Shown here in pieces: positions 10,856-20,900 of a stretch of 64,000 bases of DNA (positions are counted from its first letter, which is position 1; each line of letters begins with the position of its first letter). Source of the stretch: Flectonema sp. DT1601 (lineage: Eukaryota > Euglenozoa > Diplonemea > Diplonemida > Diplonemidae). The stretch is taken from the NCBI GenBank assembly GCA_964019425.1, contig OZ025829.1, positions 779,484 through 843,483 of the forward strand, written 5' to 3'. Below the pieces are notes generated by a model. That model had not been told where the DNA came from and made no database searches. It saw nothing but the letters and a program-made list of their open reading frames with translations. The position numbers were made by a program, and so were the translations under genes.

Positions 10856-10982
10856 TCGATGGAAATCATTTACACAAGTCCGCTATTTTATAACTCAAGT
10901 CCGCATCCAACGTCAACACGGTAACGATGATTCATAGCTTCTGTTTAGTTAGATTGTGAAATAATATTTTTTGTGTTAATAA

Positions 10983-11006
10983 TTTTTTTTTTTTTTTCCT
11001 AAACAG
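10983..11006 (+). promoter_or_regulatory. Polypyrimidine tract and AG acceptor
   Basis: T15 followed by CCTAAACAG lies just 4 bases before the ATG at 11011. No donor or upstream exon is visible. This is one of the clearest candidate trans-splice acceptors in the window and would leave an extremely short 5' UTR. Confidence 0.5.
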
Positions 11007-11010
11007 AACT

Positions 11011-12021
11011 ATGGAAAATGCGAATGAAGAATACACATTTAAAGTACTTCTGTTGGGAGAAAGTGGAGTTGGGAAGACTCAATTGCGATTGCGATTTGTG
11101 AAGGATGCGGCGCCGACGTCGACGGAGCCGACTTTCGGAGTAGATTTCGCTTCGAGGATATTATCGATTGAGAAGTCAGCAGTTAGATTACAACTTTGGG
11201 ACACTGCTGGTATGAAACGATATCGTCATCACAATCCAGCAATGGTTTATAGACACTCCGTCTGTGCTCTTCTTATCTACGACGTTACTGCTAAGGAATC
11301 GTTTCAATCTCTTCAGCAATGGGTCGATGAGTTGAATGCTGCAAGTGATGTTGATCCTTCTCGAATGGTTCTTGTTGTTGTTGGGAATAAAACAGATCTT
11401 CCAGACCGTCAAGTTACTACTGAGGAAGGTAAACAGTACGCTGATTCTCATAATTATTTATTTCGTGAGATTTCATCACAAAAATCTCAAGAAGTTGATG
11501 ACTTGTTTCGCATGATCGCTGGTGACATCTTAAATAGAATTGAAGATGTTGACCACAGTGAGAGTACATTATCTGATAAAGTAGTCGGTGACATCTCTCC
11601 GCCTGCATCGCATTCAGAAGTAGTGGTGTCGACACCTGAAATGAAGTCTCCTAAAATAAAATTATCGTCGTCTAATAAAAAAACAGATTCCCCATCCACA
11701 CCAGCGATAGTACAAAAGAACTCCCCAGCACGTGATGACCAAAAAGAGAACATCAAACCTGAGGTAGACACGAACTCAACTGAGACGGCTTCAAAACCCA
11801 AAAACCAAACAACCCCAAAAACATCTGCTATTCCAACATCATCACCAAACGACAAAGTAAAAGGTACCAAACCTTCGACATCATCGTCGGAAAAAACTGC
11901 AGCAGCTCCTCAACCAACTCAACAGCAGGATGCTGTTGACGTACAAGACTTACCTGGCCCTCCAACTCGTAATAATAAAAAAGGTAAAACAGAACAATGT
12001 CAATGTTGCTCACTCCAATAG
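11011..12021 (+). CDS. Rab-like small GTPase with long C-terminal tail
   Basis: This 336-residue protein is much longer than a typical Rab (about 200-220). Visible G motifs are the P-loop GESGVGKT (16-23), switch I EPTFGVDF, switch II WDTAGMKRYR (63-72), NKTD (126-129) and a G5-like ISSQKS. The residue after DTAG, normally the catalytic glutamine, is Met68, so intrinsic hydrolysis should be impaired if the family rule holds. Residues about 180-315 are Ser/Thr/Pro/Lys-rich and probably disordered. The C-terminus ECQCCSLQ-like (CQCCSLQ) carries cysteines fit for prenylation, suggesting membrane attachment. A role in vesicle traffic or flagellar transport is inferred from the family. Intronless. 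Confidence 0.88.
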   Translation: MENANEEYTFKVLLLGESGVGKTQLRLRFVKDAAPTSTEPTFGVDFASRILSIEKSAVRLQLWDTAGMKRYRHHNPAMVYRHSVCALLIYDVTAKESFQSLQQWVDELNAASDVDPSRMVLVVVGNKTDLPDRQVTTEEGKQYADSHNYLFREISSQKSQEVDDLFRMIAGDILNRIEDVDHSESTLSDKVVGDISPPASHSEVVVSTPEMKSPKIKLSSSNKKTDSPSTPAIVQKNSPARDDQKENIKPEVDTNSTETASKPKNQTTPKTSAIPTSSPNDKVKGTKPSTSSSEKTAAAPQPTQQQDAVDVQDLPGPPTRNNKKGKTEQCQCCSLQ

Positions 12022-12470
12022 TCTTATTTCTGTCCTGTCGTACTTTGAGTGAAATTCTCCAGCAGTCAACTGTCCGTCCCCCTGCTGTGGATTTTTGTTT
12101 TTTGTTGTTTTTTAAATAGAATGTAACGAATAGTAATATAAAAAATAGATTATTTCTAAAAGCGGTGGCTCAACTGATGATCTGATCGATAATAAAGTTC
12201 ACTTTCTGAACAAAATTATTTATTGAAGTGGATTTGAGAGTCTCTCTCTTTGTTTAGTTTTGTAATAATAAAATAGTCACATCCCACAAGTAGAAGTGGT
12301 TTATGTTTGGAAATATTATAATTTCAACAACTCTTAGACCATTCTCTCATCAGATATATCAAAACAAAATATTAGTAATGTTTTGTTCTCTGTGCCTTGA
12401 GCACCGTCTTAAAGGAGGAAGAGGATGGGGAACTAAAAGTCTAATCTAATTAATGGAAACAGTGGTTTTG
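12022..12470 (+). other. Intergenic spacer
   Basis: AT-rich DNA without a convincing frame or RNA gene. Acceptor-like ATTTTCAG (12473-12480) and CTCATATCAG (near 12494-12503) lie at its right edge, before the transposase-derived gene. Confidence 0.4.
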
Positions 12471-12523
12471 AAATTTTCAGCACTTCTTCATTCTCATATC
12501 AGATTACCGCGACTGACGTTACC

Positions 12524-14107
12524 ATGTCGAGTGATGAGTACTGCTCAACCACGTCTTCAATTTCTGAATGCGTTGAGATGTCTTCGAGTGACGAAGAAAG
12601 TGAAAGCGAGGAACTTGAGAGCCACCCTCCACCAACATGGAACAAGAAAATAGAAAAGATTGGACAGCAAAAGCGTCGAAGCTCTAAACAAGACGATGAC
12701 GTAAAGATGATGACTGCCCTACAGATGTTTGAATTGATGTTCTCAACTAGAGTTTTGAATACAATTATTAGACATACGAATGCTAACGCATCTCAGAAAG
12801 GTGTGACGCTTGATCTCGGGTTGGAAGAATTTAAAAATTTCCTGGGACTTCATATCTTAATGGGAGCCCATGGATTACCAACCCTAAGCGACTACTGGAG
12901 TGGACCCGGAGATGCTTTTTTCTCTCCTTACTATGCAACTGTTATGAGTGGTGATCGATTCTTTTTAATTCATAAAATGCTTCATTTCTCTGCTGATAAA
13001 CCCTCCAACTCTGACGATAAATTCCACAAAGTACGATACTTACTAAAAACAATCATTCCAAAGTGGTCAAAGATAAACAAACCAGACAAATGTTTAGCAA
13101 TTGATAAAAGTACCATTACTACCAGAGAGAATCCTCAACCTGCATTAATCTTTGATAAAAATGAGAAGAATAGTTTTGGTATAAGAACTTACACACTACT
13201 AGACCCACAAAGTAGATATATTCACAACTTGGAGCTTCACTCTGGTGACAGCAATCAAAGTCCTGACGACTATGTGAATAGTCTTACTGCGCCTTACAAA
13301 CATAAAGGACATTGGGTTGCGTTTTATAACTTCCATCCAACTTATTCTCTTTTTGATAATATGCAACGGAATGGATTTCATTGTGTTGGTGAGACTCTTC
13401 GAAATGGAAAAGACATTCCAGACGGTAAATTAAAAAAGTTTGCTACTTTATATCATCAGTCTGAACAGAAAGTACACCACATCAGATTCAGAGATTCTGG
13501 TTACGTTCGTCTTTATAGCACACTCCCATATGGAGAGCAGTATGTTAGTGCTTACCGTCGAGTCGCATATGGAATGACAGCGAAGAAGACTCCAATCAAA
13601 ATGCCGATCCAAGTTCAAATGTATTATAAATTTATGAGAGGTAAAGATGCGATGGATAGAATCGGCAGTAGAGCGTGTGAGTCACTCGGATCTAAACGAT
13701 GGAATTTAAAAGTTTTTAATTATCTACTTGAAATTTCAATCTTTAATATCTACACAGTACAAAAGAAGTCTGATAAAGACATTGGTAGGTATTGTGATTT
13801 TAGATCTGAACTTGCTACTCAGATCACTGGGAGAGATCCCAAGGATACCGTAGGAGCTCACTACCCGTCTAAATACATCAAATCAAAACGATGTGCTCAC
13901 TGTAGCAGTACCTCAGAATGTGTGAGGACTACATATGGATGCTCTACGTGTCATGTTTATCTTTGTGTGGTTCCCTGCTTTGGTGAGTATCACAGAAATC
14001 GTGACGCTTTTGTAGTAACTCGAAGCCCTGTCTTATCGGAGAAAAGTAAACGGAAATTATCGGCATCCACGAAAGTAACAAAAGTAAAGAGAAAACACAC
14101 ATTATGA
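12524..14107 (+). CDS. Domesticated piggyBac-type transposase (PGBD-like)
   Basis: This 527-residue intact frame has piggyBac architecture: an acidic, serine-rich N-terminus, a DDE_Tnp_1_7 core, and a C-terminal cysteine-rich domain (CAHC...CSTC...C...CFGEYH). The first catalytic Asp is present in LAIDKST (Asp194) and the third in RGKDAMD (Asp375). The second, which sits before Asn in the usual DN motif, is replaced by Tyr268 in AFYNFHPTYSLF. With one of three metal ligands lost, DNA cleavage is unlikely. No terminal inverted repeats or clear TTAA duplication were seen; TTAA occurs by chance in this AT-rich DNA. The intact frame within a same-strand gene row and the usual upstream acceptor suggest a host gene, perhaps DNA-binding. 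Confidence 0.85.
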   Translation: MSSDEYCSTTSSISECVEMSSSDEESESEELESHPPPTWNKKIEKIGQQKRRSSKQDDDVKMMTALQMFELMFSTRVLNTIIRHTNANASQKGVTLDLGLEEFKNFLGLHILMGAHGLPTLSDYWSGPGDAFFSPYYATVMSGDRFFLIHKMLHFSADKPSNSDDKFHKVRYLLKTIIPKWSKINKPDKCLAIDKSTITTRENPQPALIFDKNEKNSFGIRTYTLLDPQSRYIHNLELHSGDSNQSPDDYVNSLTAPYKHKGHWVAFYNFHPTYSLFDNMQRNGFHCVGETLRNGKDIPDGKLKKFATLYHQSEQKVHHIRFRDSGYVRLYSTLPYGEQYVSAYRRVAYGMTAKKTPIKMPIQVQMYYKFMRGKDAMDRIGSRACESLGSKRWNLKVFNYLLEISIFNIYTVQKKSDKDIGRYCDFRSELATQITGRDPKDTVGAHYPSKYIKSKRCAHCSSTSECVRTTYGCSTCHVYLCVVPCFGEYHRNRDAFVVTRSPVLSEKSKRKLSASTKVTKVKRKHTL

Positions 14108-14312
14108 ATATACTGTATTACTGTATTACTTTATTTTTCGGATTTTCGAATTCCAGTAAGTCGCTTTCAGAAAATTACTTAGTTAGTTACACCTGTTTTT
14201 TATTTTTTGTTTCTTGCCAATAAGAGAAATTTTTAAAAAAAAAAAGGGGTACGTTATCTCTTAAAATCTTTCGCTTTGGTAGTTGGCAGTATTTTTGTCA
14301 AAAAAAAGGAGA

Positions 14313-14329
14313 AATTTTTTTGTTTGCAG
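14313..14329 (+). promoter_or_regulatory. Polypyrimidine tract and AG acceptor
   Basis: TTTTTTTTGTTTGCAG ends 29 bases before the ATG at 14359. The frame stays open upstream through this tract, but the first true ATG is at 14359, which favours starting there. Confidence 0.45.
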
Positions 14330-14358
14330 ATGGGGGTGGGGAGTGGAGGTATTTAAAA

Positions 14359-15122
14359 ATGATTGGAATTCGTCGAGTTGCTGGAAGTTTGAAGAACGCA
14401 GTGAAGAGCTTACCCGTAAACAGCTTATCTCGGAGTTGTCAACTTCGTAGAATTTCAGAGTCCCCTCATCAGACGAATTATGAAGAAAGTTTACTTCAAA
14501 GGAAAGTATTTAGAAGGAGATCAAAGAGATATCGAGAAGAAGAACATTTAATTAGAATTATTGAAAAAGAAGCTTATGAACAATCATGGGCAGAAGAAGA
14601 CGTTGAGATCTCTCGTATGAAATTAGAAAGAGCAACACTCAACCCAACCAGTTCCAGCAACGGAAGAGAGATACCTGGACTCACACATTCGGTTTGTGTT
14701 ACATTTATTAACAATTATATTAAAAAGAAAACTGTTTTTTCAATAATAATAAAAACAATCAGAACTTGATGTCAACTGAACTCCGCAGCACTGACATCGA
14801 AGTAGTAACGTTGGAAGTGTTCAAATCAAGATTTACTCCCCTAGAGAGGATTACATTAGGACTACCACAGTCTGTCTTATTCCATCTGTTGGCGATGTTT
14901 GTTCCTGAAAACGAATGGCAGGTAGGAAGAAACGTCTACGAACAGCATCAAATTCGTCTAAAAAACTGGGAAGTGTATTCACCGAATACAATGTCAGCAG
15001 ACGAGTCGATGGATGATTTAAGGAATAGACTTCCACCAGAAGATTTTAAAAATATCAGCGACCTGGCTGATGATCCTCCTCGTGGTGCTCGAGCTTTGAA
15101 TCATCCGCTTGCGAAGAATTAG
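14359..15122 (+). CDS. Small unknown protein, possibly mitochondrial
   Basis: The exons are 14359-14691 and 14763-15122, joined across a 71-base GTTTGT...ATCAG intron in phase 0, giving 230 residues. I do not recognise the family. The first 30 residues (MIGIRRVAGSLKNAVKSLPV...) contain Arg, Lys, Ser and hydrophobics but no acid, like a mitochondrial presequence. A charged helical stretch follows (RRRSKRYREEEHLIRIIEKE). The second exon has a Leu/Pro-containing segment and an acidic C-terminal part. The spliced frame reads smoothly across the junction, supporting the intron. A mitochondrial ribosomal or respiratory-complex subunit is possible but only a guess. Confidence 0.6.
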
Positions 15123-15238
15123 ATGACAATACTGCATAAGATCTGTTTCTCATTATTTGGTTAGGTAATCATCAATACTGAATATCAATACAAATAGTAA
15201 TGTGTAGTCTTTCTTTTACAACAGGCGGATTTATAAAT

Positions 15239-17641
15239 ATGCCGCCGAGAGCATTCGACGATTCTGAGAAAGTTCGTTTCATCAGCGGAACGAATCTTCT
15301 CACGCTGCCGGATGCATTTGTTGGTGAAATCGAATCGATGGCGAAAGAAACGATAAAAAAACTCTTCGCACCTCAATGTTTAGTTTGGCATCAAAAAAAG
15401 AAAAGAGAACGCTGGACATCTTTCAGAGACCCTATAAAGCCAAGCAGTGCAATGATCAAGAGTGCTACGAGAATGTTTAACATGTGGTCAGATTCTTTAC
15501 TCAAAGAGTTGATTAAGAAAATGACACCAAAATCATACACAGCTGGTGAGATTGTTGTTTATGCTGGAGAACCTCATTGTGGTGGATTAATACTTTGCTC
15601 AAGTGGTGACATTACAATAAGAAATAGCGGATCGTTATGTAAGTGTGAAACTCCATTATTCGCGATCGGAGCCGCTTCTATCGTCACAGAAGAACTCTCA
15701 CCAGTCACAATGGTTGCTGACTCTCCAGTAGATTGTTGGTGTCTTCCCAGATTAGTATTCGAAGCTTTAATACCGAATGACTTACTTCCTATTCTAGTCA
15801 ATGAAGCGTTTCTTCATCGCAATGATACTCTTCATCGAAACTTTCCAGCAACCATCTCCACCATGAGACGATCTGTTCTACTCCGACAATGGCCTGAACA
15901 CTTGTTGAATTACTTAACAAGTCGATTGAAGCCTTTAGTTCTCCGTAAGAGAAGTGTTATTTTTACAGAAGCACAAAAGGTAGCGAACATCGTATTCGTT
16001 ATGAGAGGATGTGCAGAGAGGGTTTCGAATGTAACAAAAGACGGAAGAGATATCCAACTTCGCCAACCCATAACACAATCAGTATTAGGAGATATTGAAT
16101 TCATTACTGGTGAACAGATCTCTCATAAAGTAGAATGTAAGACAGCATGTGACTGTTGGACTCTTTCAGGATCTGATCTTCAATACGTTCTAAACAGCGA
16201 GCTAGCTCGATGTGCTCACCAAGTTGCGTTTGCATCCCGCAGGAGTTGGATGCAAAAAGAAGGATTTCGAATACTTCCGTTGCTGCTGTTGAACACTCCA
16301 GTCTTTGGTCACGTTATTAAGAATCACGACATGTGTTTTGAATTGGTGTCTTGTTTCTCACCTGAAATCTATCACGATCAGCAAACAGTTACTGGAGCTA
16401 CCAGTTTGTGTACACGTGTTATTCTAATCTTTAAAGGTAATGCTGTAGTTCAACGACAAGATGGTGAAGTTATTACTCGTCTACAAGAAGGAGATGCAGC
16501 TGGCTACACGGCATTTGTCCCTCAGAAATGGAAATATCTAATTAGATCATGTGCTACAACTGATTGCTGGGAAGGAGACATTCAAAAACTAAAAAGTGTA
16601 TTCATAAAATATGACGTACTCCCTAATGTGTTGGGATGGTGTCTAAAAGACGTTGATAGAAGAGCCACACAAGAGGGTTTACAGAAACCTGCTTGGTTTG
16701 TGCCACCTCCACACGTTCTAAAGAAATCAAATGAACTCAAAAGAAAGAAGTTGTGGAGTTCCATTCAACAAGACATAGTTGATTGTAATGTGAAGTACTG
16801 TGATATTAATGATCATAATCTAAACAAGATACCACTAACAGAGCTATGGCCTCCTCCACCAGAACCCTTGGAGCCAGGCTCAGAGCTGTATTCGGTTAAA
16901 AGAATCTCAAAGGAAGGTTCTTACACTCGCAACTATACTCGAGTGCTTGCATCTGTTGGTAAACCTGCTGTTCGTTCTCGTAATCATTTTGGGCTTCCGA
17001 TGGGGAAAGCTGATTGGATTCGATTTCTTAGACACGAAGCTTATGAAAGCATGAAACAGAAGAAAGAGGAAAATATAATTCAGGCAAAGCAAAATCAAAA
17101 AGTCAACTTCAGTGAAGATCCTCAAAGTGATTCAAATAAAGAACTAACTGCTCGACTAACTGGAAAACAGATGACTGGAAGCATATCATCAGTTTTTAAA
17201 GTTCGGAAGACTGCAAACGTTTTTCTTCAAAGACTTGGCGTCAGAAGACTTGAAATGAAAATCGCAAAAGGTACCGAACGACATGGTGAAGCAGCACTTG
17301 ATATCGAGACGTTCTTAAAGTCTCGTAAGAAGAGACCAGTCATTACGGGAACTTATTATAATCGATTGTGTGCTAAGAGTTGTATTAGACCAGCGAGTAG
17401 TAGTTCTCAGTCAGTTAGGACTTCAGATGTCAAGATACCAAACACCAGTAGTAACAAAAACTTAATTCCTCCTCCTCCTCCTGCAGTTGCAAAGTTCCCA
17501 TCTTGGTTAGACCGAACACCAAATAGCGGACGAGAACTACGAGGAATGGGATTCTCAAACGAGTGTCCATCAGCCTCTCGTTTTGCGTGGGATCGAAGTC
17601 GTGACGTCCCAGCTGACCAGAACATTCGATCAGTTTATTGA
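15239..17641 (+). CDS. Protein with three cyclic-nucleotide-binding-like domains
   Basis: This intronless protein is 800 residues. Three stretches read like cNMP-binding beta-barrels: about 90-170 (TAGEIVVYAGEPHCGGLILC), about 230-320 (LRKRSVIFTEAQKVANIVFV, then VLGDIEFITGE) and about 370-460 (VILIFKGNAVVQ, LQEGDAAGYTAF). The phosphate-binding cassette (usually GE-ALL-x-PRAA) is degenerate in all three, so ligand binding is doubtful. There are no ion-channel membrane segments and no kinase domain. The C-terminal third is Pro/Ser/Lys-rich and probably disordered. Such soluble proteins are often found in cilia, but no sequence feature proves that. The ATG at 15239 follows a CTTTTACAACAG acceptor by 15 bases; a frame open further upstream lacks a good start. 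Confidence 0.7.
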   Translation: MPPRAFDDSEKVRFISGTNLLTLPDAFVGEIESMAKETIKKLFAPQCLVWHQKKKRERWTSFRDPIKPSSAMIKSATRMFNMWSDSLLKELIKKMTPKSYTAGEIVVYAGEPHCGGLILCSSGDITIRNSGSLCKCETPLFAIGAASIVTEELSPVTMVADSPVDCWCLPRLVFEALIPNDLLPILVNEAFLHRNDTLHRNFPATISTMRRSVLLRQWPEHLLNYLTSRLKPLVLRKRSVIFTEAQKVANIVFVMRGCAERVSNVTKDGRDIQLRQPITQSVLGDIEFITGEQISHKVECKTACDCWTLSGSDLQYVLNSELARCAHQVAFASRRSWMQKEGFRILPLLLLNTPVFGHVIKNHDMCFELVSCFSPEIYHDQQTVTGATSLCTRVILIFKGNAVVQRQDGEVITRLQEGDAAGYTAFVPQKWKYLIRSCATTDCWEGDIQKLKSVFIKYDVLPNVLGWCLKDVDRRATQEGLQKPAWFVPPPHVLKKSNELKRKKLWSSIQQDIVDCNVKYCDINDHNLNKIPLTELWPPPPEPLEPGSELYSVKRISKEGSYTRNYTRVLASVGKPAVRSRNHFGLPMGKADWIRFLRHEAYESMKQKKEENIIQAKQNQKVNFSEDPQSDSNKELTARLTGKQMTGSISSVFKVRKTANVFLQRLGVRRLEMKIAKGTERHGEAALDIETFLKSRKKRPVITGTYYNRLCAKSCIRPASSSSQSVRTSDVKIPNTSSNKNLIPPPPPAVAKFPSWLDRTPNSGRELRGMGFSNECPSASRFAWDRSRDVPADQNIRSVY

Positions 17642-17850
17642 TCTGCAGCGATTCGACCGATTTTTGTCGTGTTTTCTAATTCGACAATAAGTTTTGTTCT
17701 GTTTCTTTGCCATTTACACGGCTTCTGTTATTCTGTAGATCTCTCGTTTTTATTTATGCGTCGAGTGAGTTGAGGTGACATGCAGTTCCTTCTCATCTAA
17801 CGCCTAGGTATTGCGGCACATGTTTATTACACAAGTACACGTACACTAAC

Positions 17851-17963
17851 AACAGGTCCCAACAAGATGGAAACTACTCGTGAAGTGTGTTCATCTTCAT
17901 CAAGAATGGAAAAGACGTGAAATTATTATAAAATATTTATTAACAGGTCCCAACAAGATGGAA
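17851..17963 (+). repeat. Duplicated acceptor and start codon before the ABCA gene
   Basis: The 22-base element AACAGGTCCCAACAAGATGG + AA occurs twice, at 17851-17872 and 17942-17963. Each copy holds an AG acceptor, an AGGT and an ATG. The first ATG (17867) opens an 18-codon frame ending at TGA 17920. A 67-base intron with donor GTGAAG (17880) and acceptor 17946 would instead put the first ATG in frame with the transporter, adding eight residues (METTRPNK). Confidence 0.5.
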
Positions 17964-20900
17964 GCTGAAGAGGGGATCCCACTCATCAGATCAAATGACC
18001 AGCTGGACCTCAGCGGGTACGAATGTGAAAATAGAAAGATGCTTCACTTCTATTTAGCGATGAAGAAAAATCTCACACTAAAGAAAAGAAAGCCTTGTAC
18101 GTGCGCATGTGAAATCTTGAAGCCTCCAATCTTTATGTTGATATTGCTCATCGGGTACTTCGCAGCAGATTTGAGTTATGTTGGCTCAGAGAACTACGCT
18201 GACCTGGAACTGATTGATGTTAATTATGAAGTTCAACAAACTTTTTGTGTTGATAAACTTCCCAGTTCTCATCCTAACCCACTGCAATTCCCACCATGTA
18301 CAGTTGACCAGTGTAGTTTTGGTGTTCCTATAAAGAATTCAGATGGAGGTGACAGCCCTAGTCAACTTTGTTGGAATTTAAATATAACACAACTTTATGT
18401 TGTGAGGTATGTTATTGTCTCTCTTGTTTTTTTTTCTTCTTGTATCAAAGACCAGAAGAGGAAAGAGTAAATAAAAAAAACAGGTCACTAATTCACAATA
18501 GTAAGAATCCCTTTACAGTTCCAACGTACGATTCTATTTTAATACTTCAAAACTTAGATGGGACTAGCCACAGAGGAGTTATTGAGATAGCTGCTGATAA
18601 TTGTACAGAAGGTCACCAGTTGTTAACACATCTTCGAAACAGTACTTTACTATTCGACAGCTTCTACAACCACAATAGTAGTCAGAGAGATACAAACAAT
18701 CCTTGTCCTGGTATTTGGAATTCTGAGAAGCAGGCTGTTGATTATTTAAAAGATGAAGGTGCTGACAAAACTTGGGCATTACTCGTCCTCAACGACGTTA
18801 ACTGGGAAACCAATCACTTCGACTACACAATTAGAATGAACAGAAGTAGTACTCCTCACACGTCTCGCACTCAAGATAAGTTTGTTCAGGGACTTGGTAC
18901 AGATTATTTAAAATATTTTGTGTATGGATTCTTAAGTTTACAACAAAGTATTGATGGATATTTTGTGGGTTCAGCAACACAAAACCCGGACATCATTGCA
19001 ACACCAATGCCTACATGGAGCTACAAACAAAGTGAATTCTTTGATCGTGCTGGAACTATGATCCCGTTAGTCTTGTCTCTTTCATTCTTATATCCAATTT
19101 CATGTCTTGTTGGAGGAATTGTTGAAGAAAAAGAACTTCGATTGAGAGAATCGATGCTTATTATGGGACTCTCAAAGTCTTCATTCTTCTTTTCTTGGTA
19201 TTGCAGCTACTGGATCTTAACAACGATAAGTTGTTTACTGATTACAATAATTAGTAAAATGACGTTCTTACAACACACTAGTGGATTATTAATATTTTTG
19301 GTGTTCGAGTTGTTTGCGATGTCGATTGTTTCGATGGGATTACTAATTTCTGTCTTCTTTTCAAAAAGTAGAATCGCTGCTATTTTTGCTCCATTAATGA
19401 TGTTCATAACAGTTGTTCCGAAATTCGCTATTCCTGAAGGACAGCCTCTCATAGTCGAAATTTTAACGTCACTACTGAGTCCGGTAGCATTCTCGTACAG
19501 CACTGAACTCATCACAAACTACGAAGGAAGTGGTGCAGGTTCTTCTTTTGCAAATCTCTTTTCAGATGATTATTCATACTTTCTATCAATGGTGATGATG
19601 GCTACAGATATCGTTCTTTATTTAGTGTTAGCATGGTATTTGGATGCCGTCTTGCCAAGTGAATTCGGAATAAAGAAACATCCTTTGTACTTCTTATCTC
19701 CAATTAGTAACTTAATCAAGTCACTGTTTAGTAAGAATAAATATAAAGACCTTGGTGGAGGGCTAATGAATGAAACTCTTCCGACACGCATTCCGGAGAA
19801 CGTTGACACGCAATATGACTCTATTACTAGAACCAGACTGTTAGACCGCGAACGTGTTAACATTCGGGGATTGCGAAAGGAATTCAAGACTGATCAGGGT
19901 CTTAATATTGCTGTGAACAATTTAGGTTTTTTAATTTCTTTTTGGTTTTATCACCATTGACAACAATCCAACTAATTAAAAAACAAAAAAAAAAACAGGA
20001 AACGGTCTCCCAGCAAACACTTTATCAAACGGACTCTCATTCTATGAAGGTCAAATCCAATGTGTACTCGGTCACAATGGAGCTGGAAAGACAACATTAA
20101 TTAATATGTTGACAGGGATGATCGATCCGACTGCAGGAGATGCTTTTATTTGGGGAAAGTCAATCACTACCGACATGGATGAGATTAGAAAAGATTTGGG
20201 ATTCTGTCCGCAGCATAACATCTTATGGCCTATGATGTCTTGTGAAGAACACCTTCGATTCTATGCGAGGATTAAGGGAGTTCCTGAGAAAGTGTTGGCT
20301 GGAAAAGATGGTCGGATTGAGAAAATGTTAAAATTAGTAAATTTATTTGAAAAGAGAAAGGCATGGAGTTCTGTTCTCTCTGGAGGACAAAAGAGGAAAT
20401 TATCAGTCGCCTGTTCCTTAATAGGAGGTTCTAAACTAGTCTTTCTTGACGAACCAACAGCCGGAATGGATGTTGAAAGTAGACGAGCAATGTGGTCACT
20501 TCTCAGAAATCCAAATATTTTAGCAGGAAGAGTCGTAGTTCTGACGACTCACTACATGGATGAAGCTGATCTTCTTGGAGATAGTATTGCTATAATGAAT
20601 AAAGGATGTCTTCACTCATGGGGATCTCCTTTCTATCTAAAAACAAAAATGGGTGTCGGATACAACATGTCAATCGCAATGAACAAAGGAGCTGACCCTG
20701 ACACTGTCGAAAGTGTTATTCAAAAACACCTCACAAACTGTGACATCACTCGAATCAGTTGCAATGGAAACGAACTACGAATGAGACTTCCTACTGAGAG
20801 AGCAGTTGTTTCAGAAGATTCAAAAACTTATTTAACATCAAAAGGATGGAAAGAATTGAATCCCTCTGAAGGTGTCAAAGACTTCTGTGAAACTTATTTA

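Noticed and set aside
12430-14250. Complete piggyBac transposon with TTAA duplications and inverted ends
   Set aside because: TTAA is frequent in this AT-rich DNA and no matching inverted repeats were found on the two sides.
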